From assembly GCA_030646035.1 (NCBI GenBank), contig JAUSMY010000036.1:1-64000 (forward strand): a stretch of 64,000 bases of DNA, written 5' to 3'. The DNA comes from Thermodesulfovibrionia bacterium. GTDB taxonomy: Bacteria > Nitrospirota > Thermodesulfovibrionia > UBA6902. The position numbers and the translations under genes were made by a program. Shown here piece by piece: positions 20,275 to 30,273 of this stretch. The notes below the pieces were generated by a model. The model made no database searches. It was not told where the DNA came from and saw nothing but the letters and a program-made list of their open reading frames with translations. Position 1 is the stretch's first letter. Each line of letters starts with the position of its first letter.

Positions 20275-21114
20275 TCAGCTTTTCTTTCCTCTGAATATTA
20301 TCAGATTGCACGGCGTATCGCGCAGGACATGTTCAACAGGATTATCCCTTGCAATGGAACTAAGGAGGCTTTTTTCACTCGCCCCCATTACGATGAGGTC
20401 ATTCTTTCTGAAGGCCGCCTCTACCGTTATGCTCCGCGCAACTCCCCCGTATTCTATCTTCTTCTCAACAGGGATCTTGTATTTATACAGGTATTCTGAA
20501 AACTCCTTGATATCCTGCGGGATGTGAATATCCCTCTCCACCGGCTTCAGGCGCACCTCGCCGTGAAAGAATTTCTTAGCCGGCTTGCGTGTGTGCAGCA
20601 GCGTTACTCCCGAGCCCATGCCTTCGGCAAGCTTTGCGGCAAAGTATGCCTTTTCTTTGAGCCCTGCTGTTTTGCCGCGCAGTGGCACGAGTATGTTCTT
20701 CAGATGCGTGCCTCCCATCTTTACAACCCTCACCATCGCAACAGCGCATGGGAGTTTTATCATCAGCTGCCTTGAAAGGGTCTTTACGAAAAAACGTGCT
20801 TTCACATCCTGCCTTCTTGTGGCTGTGAAGACGATGTCTATATCATGTTCATTCACGATCTCCTGTATCTTCTCCGCTGGTTCTCCGCTCTTGATAATGC
20901 TCTCAACCTCAACGCTGTTCTCTTCAGCCTCGATAAAGAGCCTCTCAAGCGCAGCCTCAGCATGCCGCAGCCTATCCTTGTCGATATTCTCTTCCGCTAC
21001 AAAGACGAGAAAGAGCTTTGCCTCTGATGACTTCGCAAGGGTGATGGCATACCGCGCAGCTATCTCAGAGTTAGAAAATTCATTCACAGCGGCGAGTATA
21101 TTTTTATAGGCCAT
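20275..21114 (-). CDS. Tandem universal stress protein (UspA family)
   Basis: A 279-residue cytoplasmic protein with two UspA domains: residues about 1-140 (MAYKNILAAVNEFSNSEIAA start) and 147-275 (HLKNILVPLRGKTAG start). The second domain ends with the ATP-binding-type motif GASEKSLLSSIARDNPVEHVLRDTPCNLIIF, close to GxxGxxxxxxGS(T/N)xxxV, with some changes. It lies immediately upstream of the P-type ATPase in the same operon, a pairing that suggests stress or energy-linked control of the pump. That functional link is inference. Confidence 0.88.
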   Translation of the reverse strand: MAYKNILAAVNEFSNSEIAARYAITLAKSSEAKLFLVFVAEENIDKDRLRHAEAALERLFIEAEENSVEVESIIKSGEPAEKIQEIVNEHDIDIVFTATRRQDVKARFFVKTLSRQLMIKLPCAVAMVRVVKMGGTHLKNILVPLRGKTAGLKEKAYFAAKLAEGMGSGVTLLHTRKPAKKFFHGEVRLKPVERDIHIPQDIKEFSEYLYKYKIPVEKKIEYGGVARSITVEAAFRKNDLIVMGASEKSLLSSIARDNPVEHVLRDTPCNLIIFRGKKS

Positions 21115-21215
21115 GATATTTATATATAACTATTAAGGCAGGGTGTCAATGGTTGTGGATAGGCAGGTTTCTAATATAACTAATTCATAAATGCTCTATT
21201 GAGAGAGCACCAATC

Positions 21216-22286
21216 CTACTCCTTAATATTCACATACATCAAACTCCCGGCAATACCGAATGCAACAGGGCCGATCCATGGAGCGAGCCACGGGACTATC
21301 GCTCCTGTGTTTCCGAGGGAGATGCTTACTGAATAGGTGAGCCAGTAGAGGATGGTCACGACGATCCCGAGTCCCGCGGCCCTGACGCCGCCGCCCCATC
21401 TTGTGTTTAAGGCAAGGGCTACGCCGAATACTATCATCACAAAATTGATCGTGGGATATGCCAGCTTTTCATATAGCTGGACTTTGTATTTGAGGTTCTT
21501 GAAGCCTGAGTTTTCCAGCCTGTTGTAATAATCGCGAAGCTCGATGAAGTTCATCTCATCAGGCTTCTTTACCTCTTCCTTGAATATCTTGGGCTCGTCC
21601 ATAGCATTGGAGACGAGAGAATCATGTTTCTCCCTCATCTGGGTATCAAGGTCAAATACAGTTGAGTTCTTCAGCTTCCATGCCCCGTCTGACCACTCTG
21701 CCTCTTCTGATTCGATCCTCTTCTGGAGCTTGAAAGATGGATCAAAGCTGAATATGCTTGTCTGGAGTATCTTGTCGCTGTCCTGGACAAAATCCTTTAT
21801 GCGGATGAGGCTTCCGTCCAGCCCTTTGAGCCAGAGCGCCTCTTCCCTGAAGGTGACCACTTGAGACCGTTTTAATATTTTTACACTTCTGACATAGGCA
21901 GCCTTTCTTGTTGCCGCCGGCACGACTGTCTCTCCGATAATAAATGTAAAGACGCTTATAATGGCGCCGAGCACAAGGAAAGATGAGAAGAGCTTCCTGA
22001 GGCTTCCACCGCCTGCCTTGATGGCTACCGTCTCTCTCAGGTTTGAAGCTATGCCGATAGTAATGAGTATGGAAAAAAGCGATGCCATAGGCGATGCGTA
22101 GAGAAGGAACTTAGGGCAGTTATATATAAGGTACTGAAACGTGAGATAAACAGGGCTTTTATTGGCATAGAATTCATCTGCCTTGTCAAAGAATTCTGCG
22201 ATCACAAGTATAGCGGTGATGGTGAATATGAATATCAGGAAGAACTTGAAGAACTCTTTTAAATAATATCTGCGCAGTATGCTCAT
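21216..22286 (-). CDS. lptG: Lipopolysaccharide export permease LptG
   Basis: A 356-residue inner-membrane protein of the LptFG permease family. It pairs with LptF and LptB2 to pull LPS out of the membrane. Three N-terminal helices (about 10-30, 50-75, 98-118), a periplasmic jellyroll (about 130-265) and three C-terminal helices are visible; the N-terminus MSILRRYYLKEFFKFFL is typical. Its start overlaps the lptF stop by 4 nt (ATGA), so the genes are translationally coupled. LptG rather than LptF is assigned from gene order and sequence; the two families are similar. Confidence 0.9.
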   Translation of the reverse strand: MSILRRYYLKEFFKFFLIFIFTITAILVIAEFFDKADEFYANKSPVYLTFQYLIYNCPKFLLYASPMASLFSILITIGIASNLRETVAIKAGGGSLRKLFSSFLVLGAIISVFTFIIGETVVPAATRKAAYVRSVKILKRSQVVTFREEALWLKGLDGSLIRIKDFVQDSDKILQTSIFSFDPSFKLQKRIESEEAEWSDGAWKLKNSTVFDLDTQMREKHDSLVSNAMDEPKIFKEEVKKPDEMNFIELRDYYNRLENSGFKNLKYKVQLYEKLAYPTINFVMIVFGVALALNTRWGGGVRAAGLGIVVTILYWLTYSVSISLGNTGAIVPWLAPWIGPVAFGIAGSLMYVNIKE

Positions 22287-23371
22287 AACGGGCGAAGTGC
22301 TTTTATGGGTTTATCTTTATATGCCAGATAACAGAAGAATACGGCGATGATCCCGAAAAAGATATTAGGCCCCCATCCGCTCAGGAACGGGGGTATCTTT
22401 TCCGCCTTTGCAAAACCTTCTCCCATTATCAGGAAGAGGTAATACAATAAAAGTATTGTGAGGCTGAATGAGAAGCTGCCCATCCTGCCCATCTTTCCCA
22501 TCCTGCTCGCAAGCGCCGGGCCGAGAAAGCCGAAGATGAGAGAGGCGAAAGGTATGGCGAGCCTCCTGTTAAGCTCTATCTTCCATGGCAGATTGTTATT
22601 TCTGCCTTTCCACAGTTCCGTGGTCTCCATCTCTGCGGGTTTTGACTGGCTTACGGTATTAATGCCTGAGGCAAGGATAAAGTCATACTGGGAAAATCTT
22701 ATCTCCGAAGAGCTCTCGTTGTTGTAGGTGTGGATCAGGCCGTTGTTCATGCTCAGTTTTATCGTGCCGTCATCAATGTTTGAGCTGATGGACCCGTTCT
22801 GAGCTACGATAATGACCGGGTTTTTGGCCGGGTTTTCCGAGTCATTATATAAAAAGATGCCGTTAAATTCATTTCTTGAAGGCATATCCTTTACATAGAT
22901 CACGGTGTCTTTAAATACCTTTGAAAAGGTCTCTTCCTCAAGCGCCATGGATGCCTTTTTTGTGATAGCCTCATGTAGCGTCTCCTTAAATAAGCGCGTG
23001 CTGAGAGGGGAGAGATAAAGGCTGACAAAGAGAAGAATGATGAAGCCGAGTATTGAGATGGTTACAGATGATTTGGCTATGCCGCCGAAGCTCATGCCGC
23101 TGCCTTTCAATATGACGATCTCGTTGTCAGCAGACATCCTTCCGTATGTAAGGAATATCGATATGAGTATCGCCATCGGGATCGAGAGCAGGAGTATCGA
23201 CGGCTGAAGATAGAGAAATACCTTGATGATATCTTTCATGTCTGCGCCCTTGCCCATGACAAGCTTTGTGAGCCTGACGAACTTTTCCATAAAGAGGATC
23301 ACGGAGAGGGAGAATATCGCCACCATGAAGTTCTTGAAGAGTTCTTTGAATATCAGTCTGTGGATTATCAT
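22283..23371 (-). CDS. lptF: Lipopolysaccharide export permease LptF
   Basis: A 362-residue partner of LptG. It has the N-terminus MIIHRLIFKELFKNFM, the conserved LPLLL-like segment LQPSILLLSIPMAILISIFLTYGRMSADNEI and a periplasmic jellyroll ending near the helix with FGFLGPALASRMGKMGR. ATG overlaps the glnE stop by 4 nt. Its presence together with lptG is good evidence for an LPS-type outer membrane in this organism. No lptA/B/C gene is in the window. Confidence 0.9.
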   Translation of the reverse strand: MIIHRLIFKELFKNFMVAIFSLSVILFMEKFVRLTKLVMGKGADMKDIIKVFLYLQPSILLLSIPMAILISIFLTYGRMSADNEIVILKGSGMSFGGIAKSSVTISILGFIILLFVSLYLSPLSTRLFKETLHEAITKKASMALEEETFSKVFKDTVIYVKDMPSRNEFNGIFLYNDSENPAKNPVIIVAQNGSISSNIDDGTIKLSMNNGLIHTYNNESSSEIRFSQYDFILASGINTVSQSKPAEMETTELWKGRNNNLPWKIELNRRLAIPFASLIFGFLGPALASRMGKMGRMGSFSFSLTILLLYYLFLIMGEGFAKAEKIPPFLSGWGPNIFFGIIAVFFCYLAYKDKPIKALRPL

Positions 23372-26172
23372 GGCTTATATTCTATAACATCAAAGATAAC
23401 TTTGGTCACGCCCTCTCTCACAGACCTCAGCCGCGATAGGAACTCATCACTCTTCTTATGCTCCATAAAGAGGGCTGCAGGTTCTATGAAGTCAGGATCA
23501 GAGTTGATGATATTTATGCTGTTCAGCTTCATAAGTGTCTCGATCTTCCGCAGGTATTCATACGCATCCAGAAGGATCGTCTTTTCCTGCTCGGATATTA
23601 TCCCGAACTTGGCGAGCCTCTTGATAGCGGCAGGCGTATTCTGTACAAGCACTTCAGGGTATTTTGCCGCATTATGAAGCTGGAGATATTGCACATGAAA
23701 TTCGATCTCCTCTATGCCTCCGGGCCCGAGCTTGATATCAATGCCGTCAGACTCCCGCGAGAGCTCTTTCATTATCCTTTGTCTCATCCCGGCTATCTCT
23801 TCCTTCTTCACATCAATGCCTTTCTTTGTGATCACATATGAAGCCATTGAAAGGAACTCATCTCCGATCTCCGGATCGCCTGCCACAGGCCTTGCACGAA
23901 GGAGCGCCTGAAGCTCCCACGGATGCGCCTTCTCAAGATAGTAATCTTTATATCCTTTTATATCCTTGACAAGGCTGCCTTTTGAACCGTCAGGCCTCAG
24001 CCTTGTATCCACGCTGTAGAGCAGCCCGGCGTCAGTATATGATGTCAGCGACTTCATGATCTTCTCAGCTGCTGAAGCTGCCTCAGGCGTCTCTGCTATA
24101 AAGATTATATCAAGGTCAGAGCCGAAGGTCATCTCTCTTCCGCCGAGTTTCCCGAGCGCAATAACAGAAAGCCCGCTATGAATATATTTATCAGTTATCA
24201 CGTTAATGACCGCTTCAGCAAGATATGACATATCCCTGAAGAGTGTTTCCGTATCAAGTATCTTCTGAAGAAAGAGCATTCCGAGCCTGACCTCTTCAAG
24301 CCTCCTGAACCTTGCGGCCTGGAAATTAAAATCTTTATTTTCACGTGTTGTTTTTTGGAGTTTTTCCTCTATAGACTTGAGCGTCTTATATATGAACCAG
24401 TCTTCGATCAGCATATTAAAATAGTGCGGGCTGCTGAGGAAGATCCTTGAAAGATAAGAGCTCAAAGAAAATATCTTGATAATGCCTGTCATCAGCTCCT
24501 TCTGCTCCACAAGAGCTGTAAGGTGGGCGGTCTTCATGCCGAATGATGTCAGAAGGCTTTCGATGCCGGCAATAGCGCTGTCAGGATTCTCAGCCGTCAG
24601 CGCGCTTTCAAGAAGCTGGGGCATTACCTTTCTTGAGAGAGAACGCTCCTGCATCGTGCGGAAGACGCGCATATGCTCTCTTATCTTATTGAGATTCATC
24701 AGGCTTTGATCCGGCTTCCGCACCTTTCTGAATGAGAGGTAGCTCCTGAGCTCATTATCTTTCAGCTCGCCTTCCAGCAGATTCAGCGCCTCTGCATGGA
24801 CATCCTCTGTGGTGCCGAGCAGTCCGTTGTACATTGACTTGACCTGCATCCTTTTCACACGCAGGTCTGCAAGAAAATCATCCCCGGACAAAAAGCCCAT
24901 ATTCTTCGCAAGCGCCTCGACCTCTTCATCAGATGAAGGGAGCGTGTGTGTCTGAAGGTCTTCCTTCATCTGAAGATAGTGTTCAACACGCCTTAAATAA
25001 AGGTAGTTTTGCGAGAGGATCGTCAGGTCTTCTTCCGGGATCATCTTCATATCTATAAGCGCTTGAATGGCTTCAAGTATCCTGCAGGTCTTTAAAGAGC
25101 TGTTCTTTGCGGCAAAGAGAAGCTGAAATGTCTCGACAAAGAACTCAGCCTCCCTGATGCCGCCATAACCGCGCTTGATATCATCGCGTGAAAATGTCGA
25201 GTCAATGCTCTTCTTTAATCCTTTTATCTCCTCTAACTCAGAGAAGTCAAGCGTCTCTCTCCAGACGAATGAGGCTGCTGTCTTCATGAACGCTACGCCC
25301 AGGCCGATATCGCCTGCAACAGGCCGTGCCCTTATCAACGCCATCCTCTCCCATGTCCGTCCCCATGACTCGTAATAAGTTTGATATGCCTTCACAGGCA
25401 GGGCTATGTCGCCCTTCTGTCCCTGAGGCCTTAACCTCAGGTCAACCCTGTATGCAACCCCGTCTTCAGTCTGAGCAGAGAGCAATTTGCTGAAAAGCTC
25501 TATTGTCTTGCAATAGAACTCATGGTTGCTTATCCTGTTGAAGATCACGCCTGAGGGGTTTGCAACGCCTGACGTCTCTCCCTCATCATCAGCATAAACA
25601 GCTATCAGATCAACATCCGAGCTGTAGTTAAGTTCCTCCCCTCCAAGCTTTCCAAGGGCTATGAGTGTGATCGCGCTTTCAGAAGGCGCGCCGAATCTTG
25701 ACTGATTGAATTTGAAAGAGAAGGAGAGCGCTTCTGAAATTACCACCTCAGCAAGGGAGGAGAGTTCATGCATTGTAGTCTGAATATCTGTTTCCCCTGA
25801 AAGATCTCGCAAGGTTATTCTCAGCAGATAACACTTCTTGAAAATCCTCAGCGCCTTCATTACATCATTTGTCTCTGCGCCTTCATCAAAGATGAGTTCT
25901 TTAACAGCCCTTGCCTGAAGAAGCTCTTTTGTAATCACATCTTTGCTTTCATCTATCGCCGAATAGAGCTCTTCAGGATTGGCGATGCCGAAATTCGCAA
26001 GGAACTGGCTTGATGCAAAGAGCCTGGCTGTAATTTCAAGATATTCCTGGCCAAGCCTGTTCTCATGATTCTGTTCAAAGAACCTTACAAGGTTTCTCTC
26101 GGCCCGCTTCGGGTCTGAAGACTTCATAGCGGCCTCTGATATTTGCTTTAATGTATCGTTATTAATAACCAT
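23368..26172 (-). CDS. glnE: Bifunctional glutamine synthetase adenylyltransferase/deadenylase
   Basis: A 934-residue enzyme that adds AMP to, and removes AMP from, the regulatory tyrosine of GlnA under PII control. Two nucleotidyltransferase domains are visible. The N-terminal deadenylase has ALGKLGGEELNYSSDVDLIAVY (about residues 170-192), and the C-terminal adenylylase has ALGKLGGREMTFGSDLDIIFI (about 658-678). Both keep the GSDxD-type metal-binding aspartates. The length is normal. It stands divergently from a PII gene 112 bp away; the matching GlnA carries the adenylylation tyrosine. No glnD (uridylyltransferase) is in the window. Confidence 0.95.
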   Translation of the reverse strand: MVINNDTLKQISEAAMKSSDPKRAERNLVRFFEQNHENRLGQEYLEITARLFASSQFLANFGIANPEELYSAIDESKDVITKELLQARAVKELIFDEGAETNDVMKALRIFKKCYLLRITLRDLSGETDIQTTMHELSSLAEVVISEALSFSFKFNQSRFGAPSESAITLIALGKLGGEELNYSSDVDLIAVYADDEGETSGVANPSGVIFNRISNHEFYCKTIELFSKLLSAQTEDGVAYRVDLRLRPQGQKGDIALPVKAYQTYYESWGRTWERMALIRARPVAGDIGLGVAFMKTAASFVWRETLDFSELEEIKGLKKSIDSTFSRDDIKRGYGGIREAEFFVETFQLLFAAKNSSLKTCRILEAIQALIDMKMIPEEDLTILSQNYLYLRRVEHYLQMKEDLQTHTLPSSDEEVEALAKNMGFLSGDDFLADLRVKRMQVKSMYNGLLGTTEDVHAEALNLLEGELKDNELRSYLSFRKVRKPDQSLMNLNKIREHMRVFRTMQERSLSRKVMPQLLESALTAENPDSAIAGIESLLTSFGMKTAHLTALVEQKELMTGIIKIFSLSSYLSRIFLSSPHYFNMLIEDWFIYKTLKSIEEKLQKTTRENKDFNFQAARFRRLEEVRLGMLFLQKILDTETLFRDMSYLAEAVINVITDKYIHSGLSVIALGKLGGREMTFGSDLDIIFIAETPEAASAAEKIMKSLTSYTDAGLLYSVDTRLRPDGSKGSLVKDIKGYKDYYLEKAHPWELQALLRARPVAGDPEIGDEFLSMASYVITKKGIDVKKEEIAGMRQRIMKELSRESDGIDIKLGPGGIEEIEFHVQYLQLHNAAKYPEVLVQNTPAAIKRLAKFGIISEQEKTILLDAYEYLRKIETLMKLNSINIINSDPDFIEPAALFMEHKKSDEFLSRLRSVREGVTKVIFDVIEYKP

Positions 26173-26263
26173 GACTCGTTATCGGCAGAGTATTTTGTCT
26201 TTTAAGGGCATAATTAATGATTTTTTGCTAATATAACCGATATCTGAAGTTGTAATAGAATAA

Positions 26264-26632
<369 letters not shown>

Positions 26633-26866
26633 AGGATAGTAATATCTGGATCGTTAATCTTTCAGTATGTGAAATAAATTTATTTCTTTATAAATTCTTC
26701 CCAATCTGCTCTTAACTAATGAATAAAGTAAGTTTTCTTATTTATTTCAAGAGTAGACATGAGGTGTTTTAGCTTGTCCCGCTTATCTCCGCAAGCGAAA
26801 ATGATTTATTTAAAAATTAACGCCAATTTGCAATAATATAGACAGTTAACCCAACACTAATTAACT
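26633..26866. other. A/T-rich left flank of the restriction-modification island
   Basis: A 234-bp non-coding stretch between glnB and the RadC-methyltransferase gene. Base composition becomes clearly A/T-rich here. It contains a perfect 16-bp palindrome GAAATAAATTTATTTC (26671-26686) that could be a regulator site. No integrase site, tRNA or direct repeat matching the right flank of the island was found. Confidence 0.5.
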
Positions 26867-28582
26867 ATGTCAAAAATTAAAGATATTCCAAAAATTGACA
26901 GACCGAGAGAGAAATTTTTAGCAAAGGGTTCCGACGCGCTCTCTAAAAGCGAACTTTTGGCTATTCTTATCGGGAGCGGGATAAAAGGAAAAAATGTCAA
27001 ACAGCTTTCCGAACAAATTATCAAAAAACACGGCAGTAATTTCCTAAATTTAACTATAGATGACTTGCTTGTAATTTCAGGAATTGGTCAAGCTAAGGCG
27101 TTGCAGATTATATCGTCAATTGCTTTGGTTAAAAGATTTTATGACGAAAAGAAACCGCAGGAAAATTTAATTTTAACTGCTAAGGACGCCATTGCTTTAA
27201 ATTCCAATTTAAAAGAAAAGAAAAAAGAATATTTGGTTTGCCTTTATCTCAACGCAAGAAATGCTTTGCTTAAAAAGGAAATAATATCCATCGGCACGCT
27301 TGATAAAAGCTTAATACATCCCAGAGAAATTTTTGGACCAGCTGTTGAATTGCGCTCGGCTGGTATTATATTGCTTCACAACCATCCTTCTGGCGACCCA
27401 ATGCCAAGCGAGCAAGACAAAGAAGTTTTTAATAAGATTGTTGAAGCAGGAAAAATCATGGGCGTGAATGTTCTTGATTTTATTATTATAGGAGATGAAA
27501 AAAACTACAGTTTTTTTGAATACTTGCGGGGAGAAAAGAAGCAAGATTTTTACATTTCCGATGGAGTGCAATTTTCACTTCTCGACTTATTGATAGACAA
27601 GAAAAATGCATATAACAACCAAGAAGCAGGGGCAATAAAAAAAATAAAAATCTTAGATTTGTTCGCTGGAATAGGTGGAATAAAAATCGGTTTCGAAAAA
27701 GCTGGCTTTGAATGCGTTTTTTCAAACGACTTTGATAAGGATTGCAAGATTACTTACGATTTAAATCTTTCTGACGATCAAAAATCTTTAGTCCTTGGCG
27801 ACATATCTAAAATTTCATCCAATATAATTCCTGATTTCGATATCTTAACAGGAGGGTTTCCTTGCCAGCCTTTTTCAATTGCTGGATACCGAAAAGGTTT
27901 TTCGGATGACGGCAGGGGCAATTTATTTTTTGAGATAGTAAGAATTTTAAAAGACAAACAACCAAAAGCTTTTTTGCTTGAGAATGTAAAAAATCTTAAA
28001 ACCCACGATGACGGGAGGACAATAAGCATTATTTACAGTGAGTTGCAAAAACTCGGGTACCATGTTGTAGATAAAGTGCTAAACACCATGGAATACGGTA
28101 ACATACCGCAAAACAGAGAGCGTATTTATATTGTCGGCTTTTTAGATCAAGAAGCATTTAACAATTTTTCCTTCCCAGATAAGATTATTCTTACAAAAAC
28201 TATTAATGACTGCCTAGAAGAAAATGTTGAAGAAAAATATTACTATAATGGCAAATCTCTTTATGCAAAACTAAAAAAAGAAGTTGTTAAGAAAAATACC
28301 ATATACCAATGGCGGCGACAATATGTGCGAGAAAATAAAAATAATGTATGCCCCACGTTAACAGCGAATATGGGAATGGGCGGACATAATGTGCCAATAA
28401 TAGTTGATAAAAAAGGAATACGTAAATTAACACCCAGAGAATGCGCTAATTTCCAAGGATTCCCCGAAGATTTTAAATTGCCGAATATCGCAGATTCTAG
28501 TCGTTATAAGCAATTTGGCAATTCTGTTTCTATTCCAGTGATTGAGCGGGTTGCTGTTAATATTAAAAAAGCATTAATCTAA
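26867..28582 (+). CDS. RadC-like JAMM protein fused to C5-cytosine DNA methyltransferase
   Basis: A 571-residue fusion. Residues 1-225 are a whole RadC-type protein: UPF0758 N-terminus, helix-hairpin-helix (SGIGQAKAL, 71-79) and an MPN/JAMM metal site HxHx7SxxD (H171, H173, S181, D184). Residues about 258-571 are a Dcm-type methyltransferase: motif I DLFAGIGG (264-271), motif IV FPCQPFS with catalytic C333, ENV (372-374), QNRERIY (415-421), and motifs IX/X near RKLTPREC and QFGNSVSIPV. There is no stop or frameshift between the parts. Codons are A/T-rich, unlike the neighbouring gln genes, which suggests transfer. Endonuclease-like and vsr genes follow directly. Confidence 0.9.
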   Translation: MSKIKDIPKIDRPREKFLAKGSDALSKSELLAILIGSGIKGKNVKQLSEQIIKKHGSNFLNLTIDDLLVISGIGQAKALQIISSIALVKRFYDEKKPQENLILTAKDAIALNSNLKEKKKEYLVCLYLNARNALLKKEIISIGTLDKSLIHPREIFGPAVELRSAGIILLHNHPSGDPMPSEQDKEVFNKIVEAGKIMGVNVLDFIIIGDEKNYSFFEYLRGEKKQDFYISDGVQFSLLDLLIDKKNAYNNQEAGAIKKIKILDLFAGIGGIKIGFEKAGFECVFSNDFDKDCKITYDLNLSDDQKSLVLGDISKISSNIIPDFDILTGGFPCQPFSIAGYRKGFSDDGRGNLFFEIVRILKDKQPKAFLLENVKNLKTHDDGRTISIIYSELQKLGYHVVDKVLNTMEYGNIPQNRERIYIVGFLDQEAFNNFSFPDKIILTKTINDCLEENVEEKYYYNGKSLYAKLKKEVVKKNTIYQWRRQYVRENKNNVCPTLTANMGMGGHNVPIIVDKKGIRKLTPRECANFQGFPEDFKLPNIADSSRYKQFGNSVSIPVIERVAVNIKKALI

Positions 28583-28586
28583 CAAT

Positions 28587-29711
28587 ATGATTTTCTTCCC
28601 TAATCAGCCAAAACAACAGCAAATAGAATATAAAAAACTTCTTAAAATAGCAGGTTGTCTTTCTAATTTATTTTCAGATTCTGCTGTTCCATATCTGTAT
28701 TACCGAATTGCGGAGAAAATATTTTGTAAATCTTTTCTCGCGGAAGATTTATCAAGGAGCGATGTTTCGACTGACGCAAAAAAAAATAACCTTGGGATTG
28801 GTTTAAAGACATTTTTAGTCGGCAATTCAAGAACTTTCCAAAAAGTGGCTGAATTTAACAGCGATAGATTTTTGTATGAAAAATTAAACGCTGAAAAACT
28901 TGTTTTTAAAATTGCTGAATTAAGAAATGCAAGAATAAATTTTACAGAAAAAGCTCACGGACTGGAAAATTCCATTTACCATTGCGTATTAAGAGATAAA
29001 GGTAAATTTTTAATTTTTGAGGAACCGATGCATAAAATTGAAATCGGCAACATCAAAAATATTAAAATGAATAAAGGATCAATATCTTTTCAAGACGGTA
29101 AAAATGATTATTCGTTTTTAGTTTCAAAAAGCACACTGACAAAAAGATTTATAACTGAATCAGTTTTGCATAAATTTGACATTGAAATTTTAAAGGATCC
29201 GCTTGCTGAACTCGAACAATTACTGAATATCAAAGATATTGGATTTGAGGGAGAAGTTAAAATAAAACAAACTATATTTTTACCGCTTTATGGCAGAAAG
29301 CAGACAGTTTTTGAAAAAAGCGGACTTAATCAGTGGAATGCTGGGGGAAGACCGAGAGATCCTAATGAGGTTTATATCCCAATTCCAGCAGAAATTCATC
29401 GTAACTTCCCTAAGTTCTTTCCAGGTCGAGATACGCCATTTTTCTTAAAATTTCCAGATGGCGAAAATGTAGAATCAAAAATATGCCAGGCAGGCGGAAA
29501 GGCTTTGATGACTAAATCTAATAGGAAATTAGGAAAATTGATTTTGAGAGATGGGTTAAAACTAAGAGAGGGAGAATTAGCCACTTATGATAAATTGCAA
29601 TTATTTGGAATTGATTCGGTGAGAATAGATAAAATTTCCAACAATCAATTTGAAATTAATTTTTCCGCAACTGGAACCTATGATAATTTTAAAGAAAACT
29701 TTAACTTGTAG
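28587..29711 (+). CDS. Probable type II restriction endonuclease (B3-like DNA-binding C-terminus)
   Basis: A 374-residue protein starting 4 bp after the methyltransferase stop and ending 3 bp before vsr. The C-terminal part (about residues 238-345: SGLNQWNAGGRPRDPNEVYIPIP, then FPGRDTPF and CQAGGKALMT) resembles the B3-like DNA-recognition domain of restriction enzymes such as BfiI/NgoFVII relatives; this is from memory of the family, not a search. The N-terminal part has SDVSTDAKKNNLGIGLKTF (about 58-76), which could be a PD-(D/E)xK-type core. The catalytic class is not certain. Position makes it the cognate nuclease of the fused methyltransferase. Confidence 0.65.
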   Translation: MIFFPNQPKQQQIEYKKLLKIAGCLSNLFSDSAVPYLYYRIAEKIFCKSFLAEDLSRSDVSTDAKKNNLGIGLKTFLVGNSRTFQKVAEFNSDRFLYEKLNAEKLVFKIAELRNARINFTEKAHGLENSIYHCVLRDKGKFLIFEEPMHKIEIGNIKNIKMNKGSISFQDGKNDYSFLVSKSTLTKRFITESVLHKFDIEILKDPLAELEQLLNIKDIGFEGEVKIKQTIFLPLYGRKQTVFEKSGLNQWNAGGRPRDPNEVYIPIPAEIHRNFPKFFPGRDTPFFLKFPDGENVESKICQAGGKALMTKSNRKLGKLILRDGLKLREGELATYDKLQLFGIDSVRIDKISNNQFEINFSATGTYDNFKENFNL

Positions 29712-29714
29712 CAT

Positions 29715-30131
29715 ATGGACATGTTTTCGAAGAAAAAAAGAAGCGAAATCATGTCTAAAATTAGAAGCAAGGACACAAAAATTGAAATTCTATTTAGAAA
29801 AGCCCTTTGGAAAAAAGGTTTTAGATACAGAAAAAACAGCAGTAAATATTTTGGTAAGCCCGACCTCGTTTTGCCGAAGTATAAAACCGTTATTTTTATA
29901 GATTCTTGTTTTTGGCATAATTGTCCAAAACATGGCTACTTGCCAAAAAGCAATTTGAAGTATTGGAATCAAAAAATCAATAGAAATAAAGAACGAGACA
30001 AAGAAGTAAATAAACATTACAAAAAATCAGGTTGGGGAATTTATAGAATTTGGGAGCATGAATTTAAGAAAAAAGATGCAGAAACTATAGTTGATAAACT
30101 TATTTTAAAAAGCAGATTGAGAAAAGAATAA
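29715..30131 (+). CDS. vsr: Very short patch repair endonuclease
   Basis: A 138-residue Vsr protein that nicks DNA at T:G mismatches created by deamination of 5-methylcytosine. Family signatures are clear: MSKIRSKDTKIE near the N-terminus (the catalytic aspartate falls in the later KPDLVLPKYK segment), FIDSCFWHNCPKHGYLPKSN with its zinc-binding Cys/His, and the C-terminal WGIYRIWEHE. Its presence shows that the adjacent cytosine methyltransferase makes 5-methylcytosine. It is the last gene of the A/T-rich island, transcribed in the same direction with 3-4 bp gaps. Confidence 0.93.
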   Translation: MDMFSKKKRSEIMSKIRSKDTKIEILFRKALWKKGFRYRKNSSKYFGKPDLVLPKYKTVIFIDSCFWHNCPKHGYLPKSNLKYWNQKINRNKERDKEVNKHYKKSGWGIYRIWEHEFKKKDAETIVDKLILKSRLRKE

Positions 30132-30215
30132 GAAAGGGCAGAGTTATGAAAAGGGTTGACGGAACTTTCAATCTCTTTATAAACATTTGGTTGATGCATA
30201 TTAGTAATTAAATAT

Positions 30216-30253
30216 AAAAAGGCTCAAGCTGAATCATCAGCCTGAGCCTTTTT
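30216..30253. terminator. Bidirectional terminator between vsr and glnA
   Basis: Stem GGCTCA-A-GCTGA (30221-30232) / TCAGC-C-TGAGCC (30237-30248) with one A-C mismatch and a 4-nt loop. It is flanked by AAAAA (30216-30220) and TTTTT (30249-30253), so it can stop transcription from both vsr (+) and glnA (-). Confidence 0.9.
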
Positions 30254-30273
30254 GTTTTGCTATTGATAATCTC

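Noticed and set aside
21192-21209. Six-bp hairpin after lptG
   Set aside because: The stem is short and the T-run weak; it is not convincing as a terminator.
26640-30270. Search for direct repeats flanking the restriction-modification island
   Set aside because: Only short A/T-rich matches such as TCTTTATAAA (10 bp) were found on both sides, not enough to define attachment sites.
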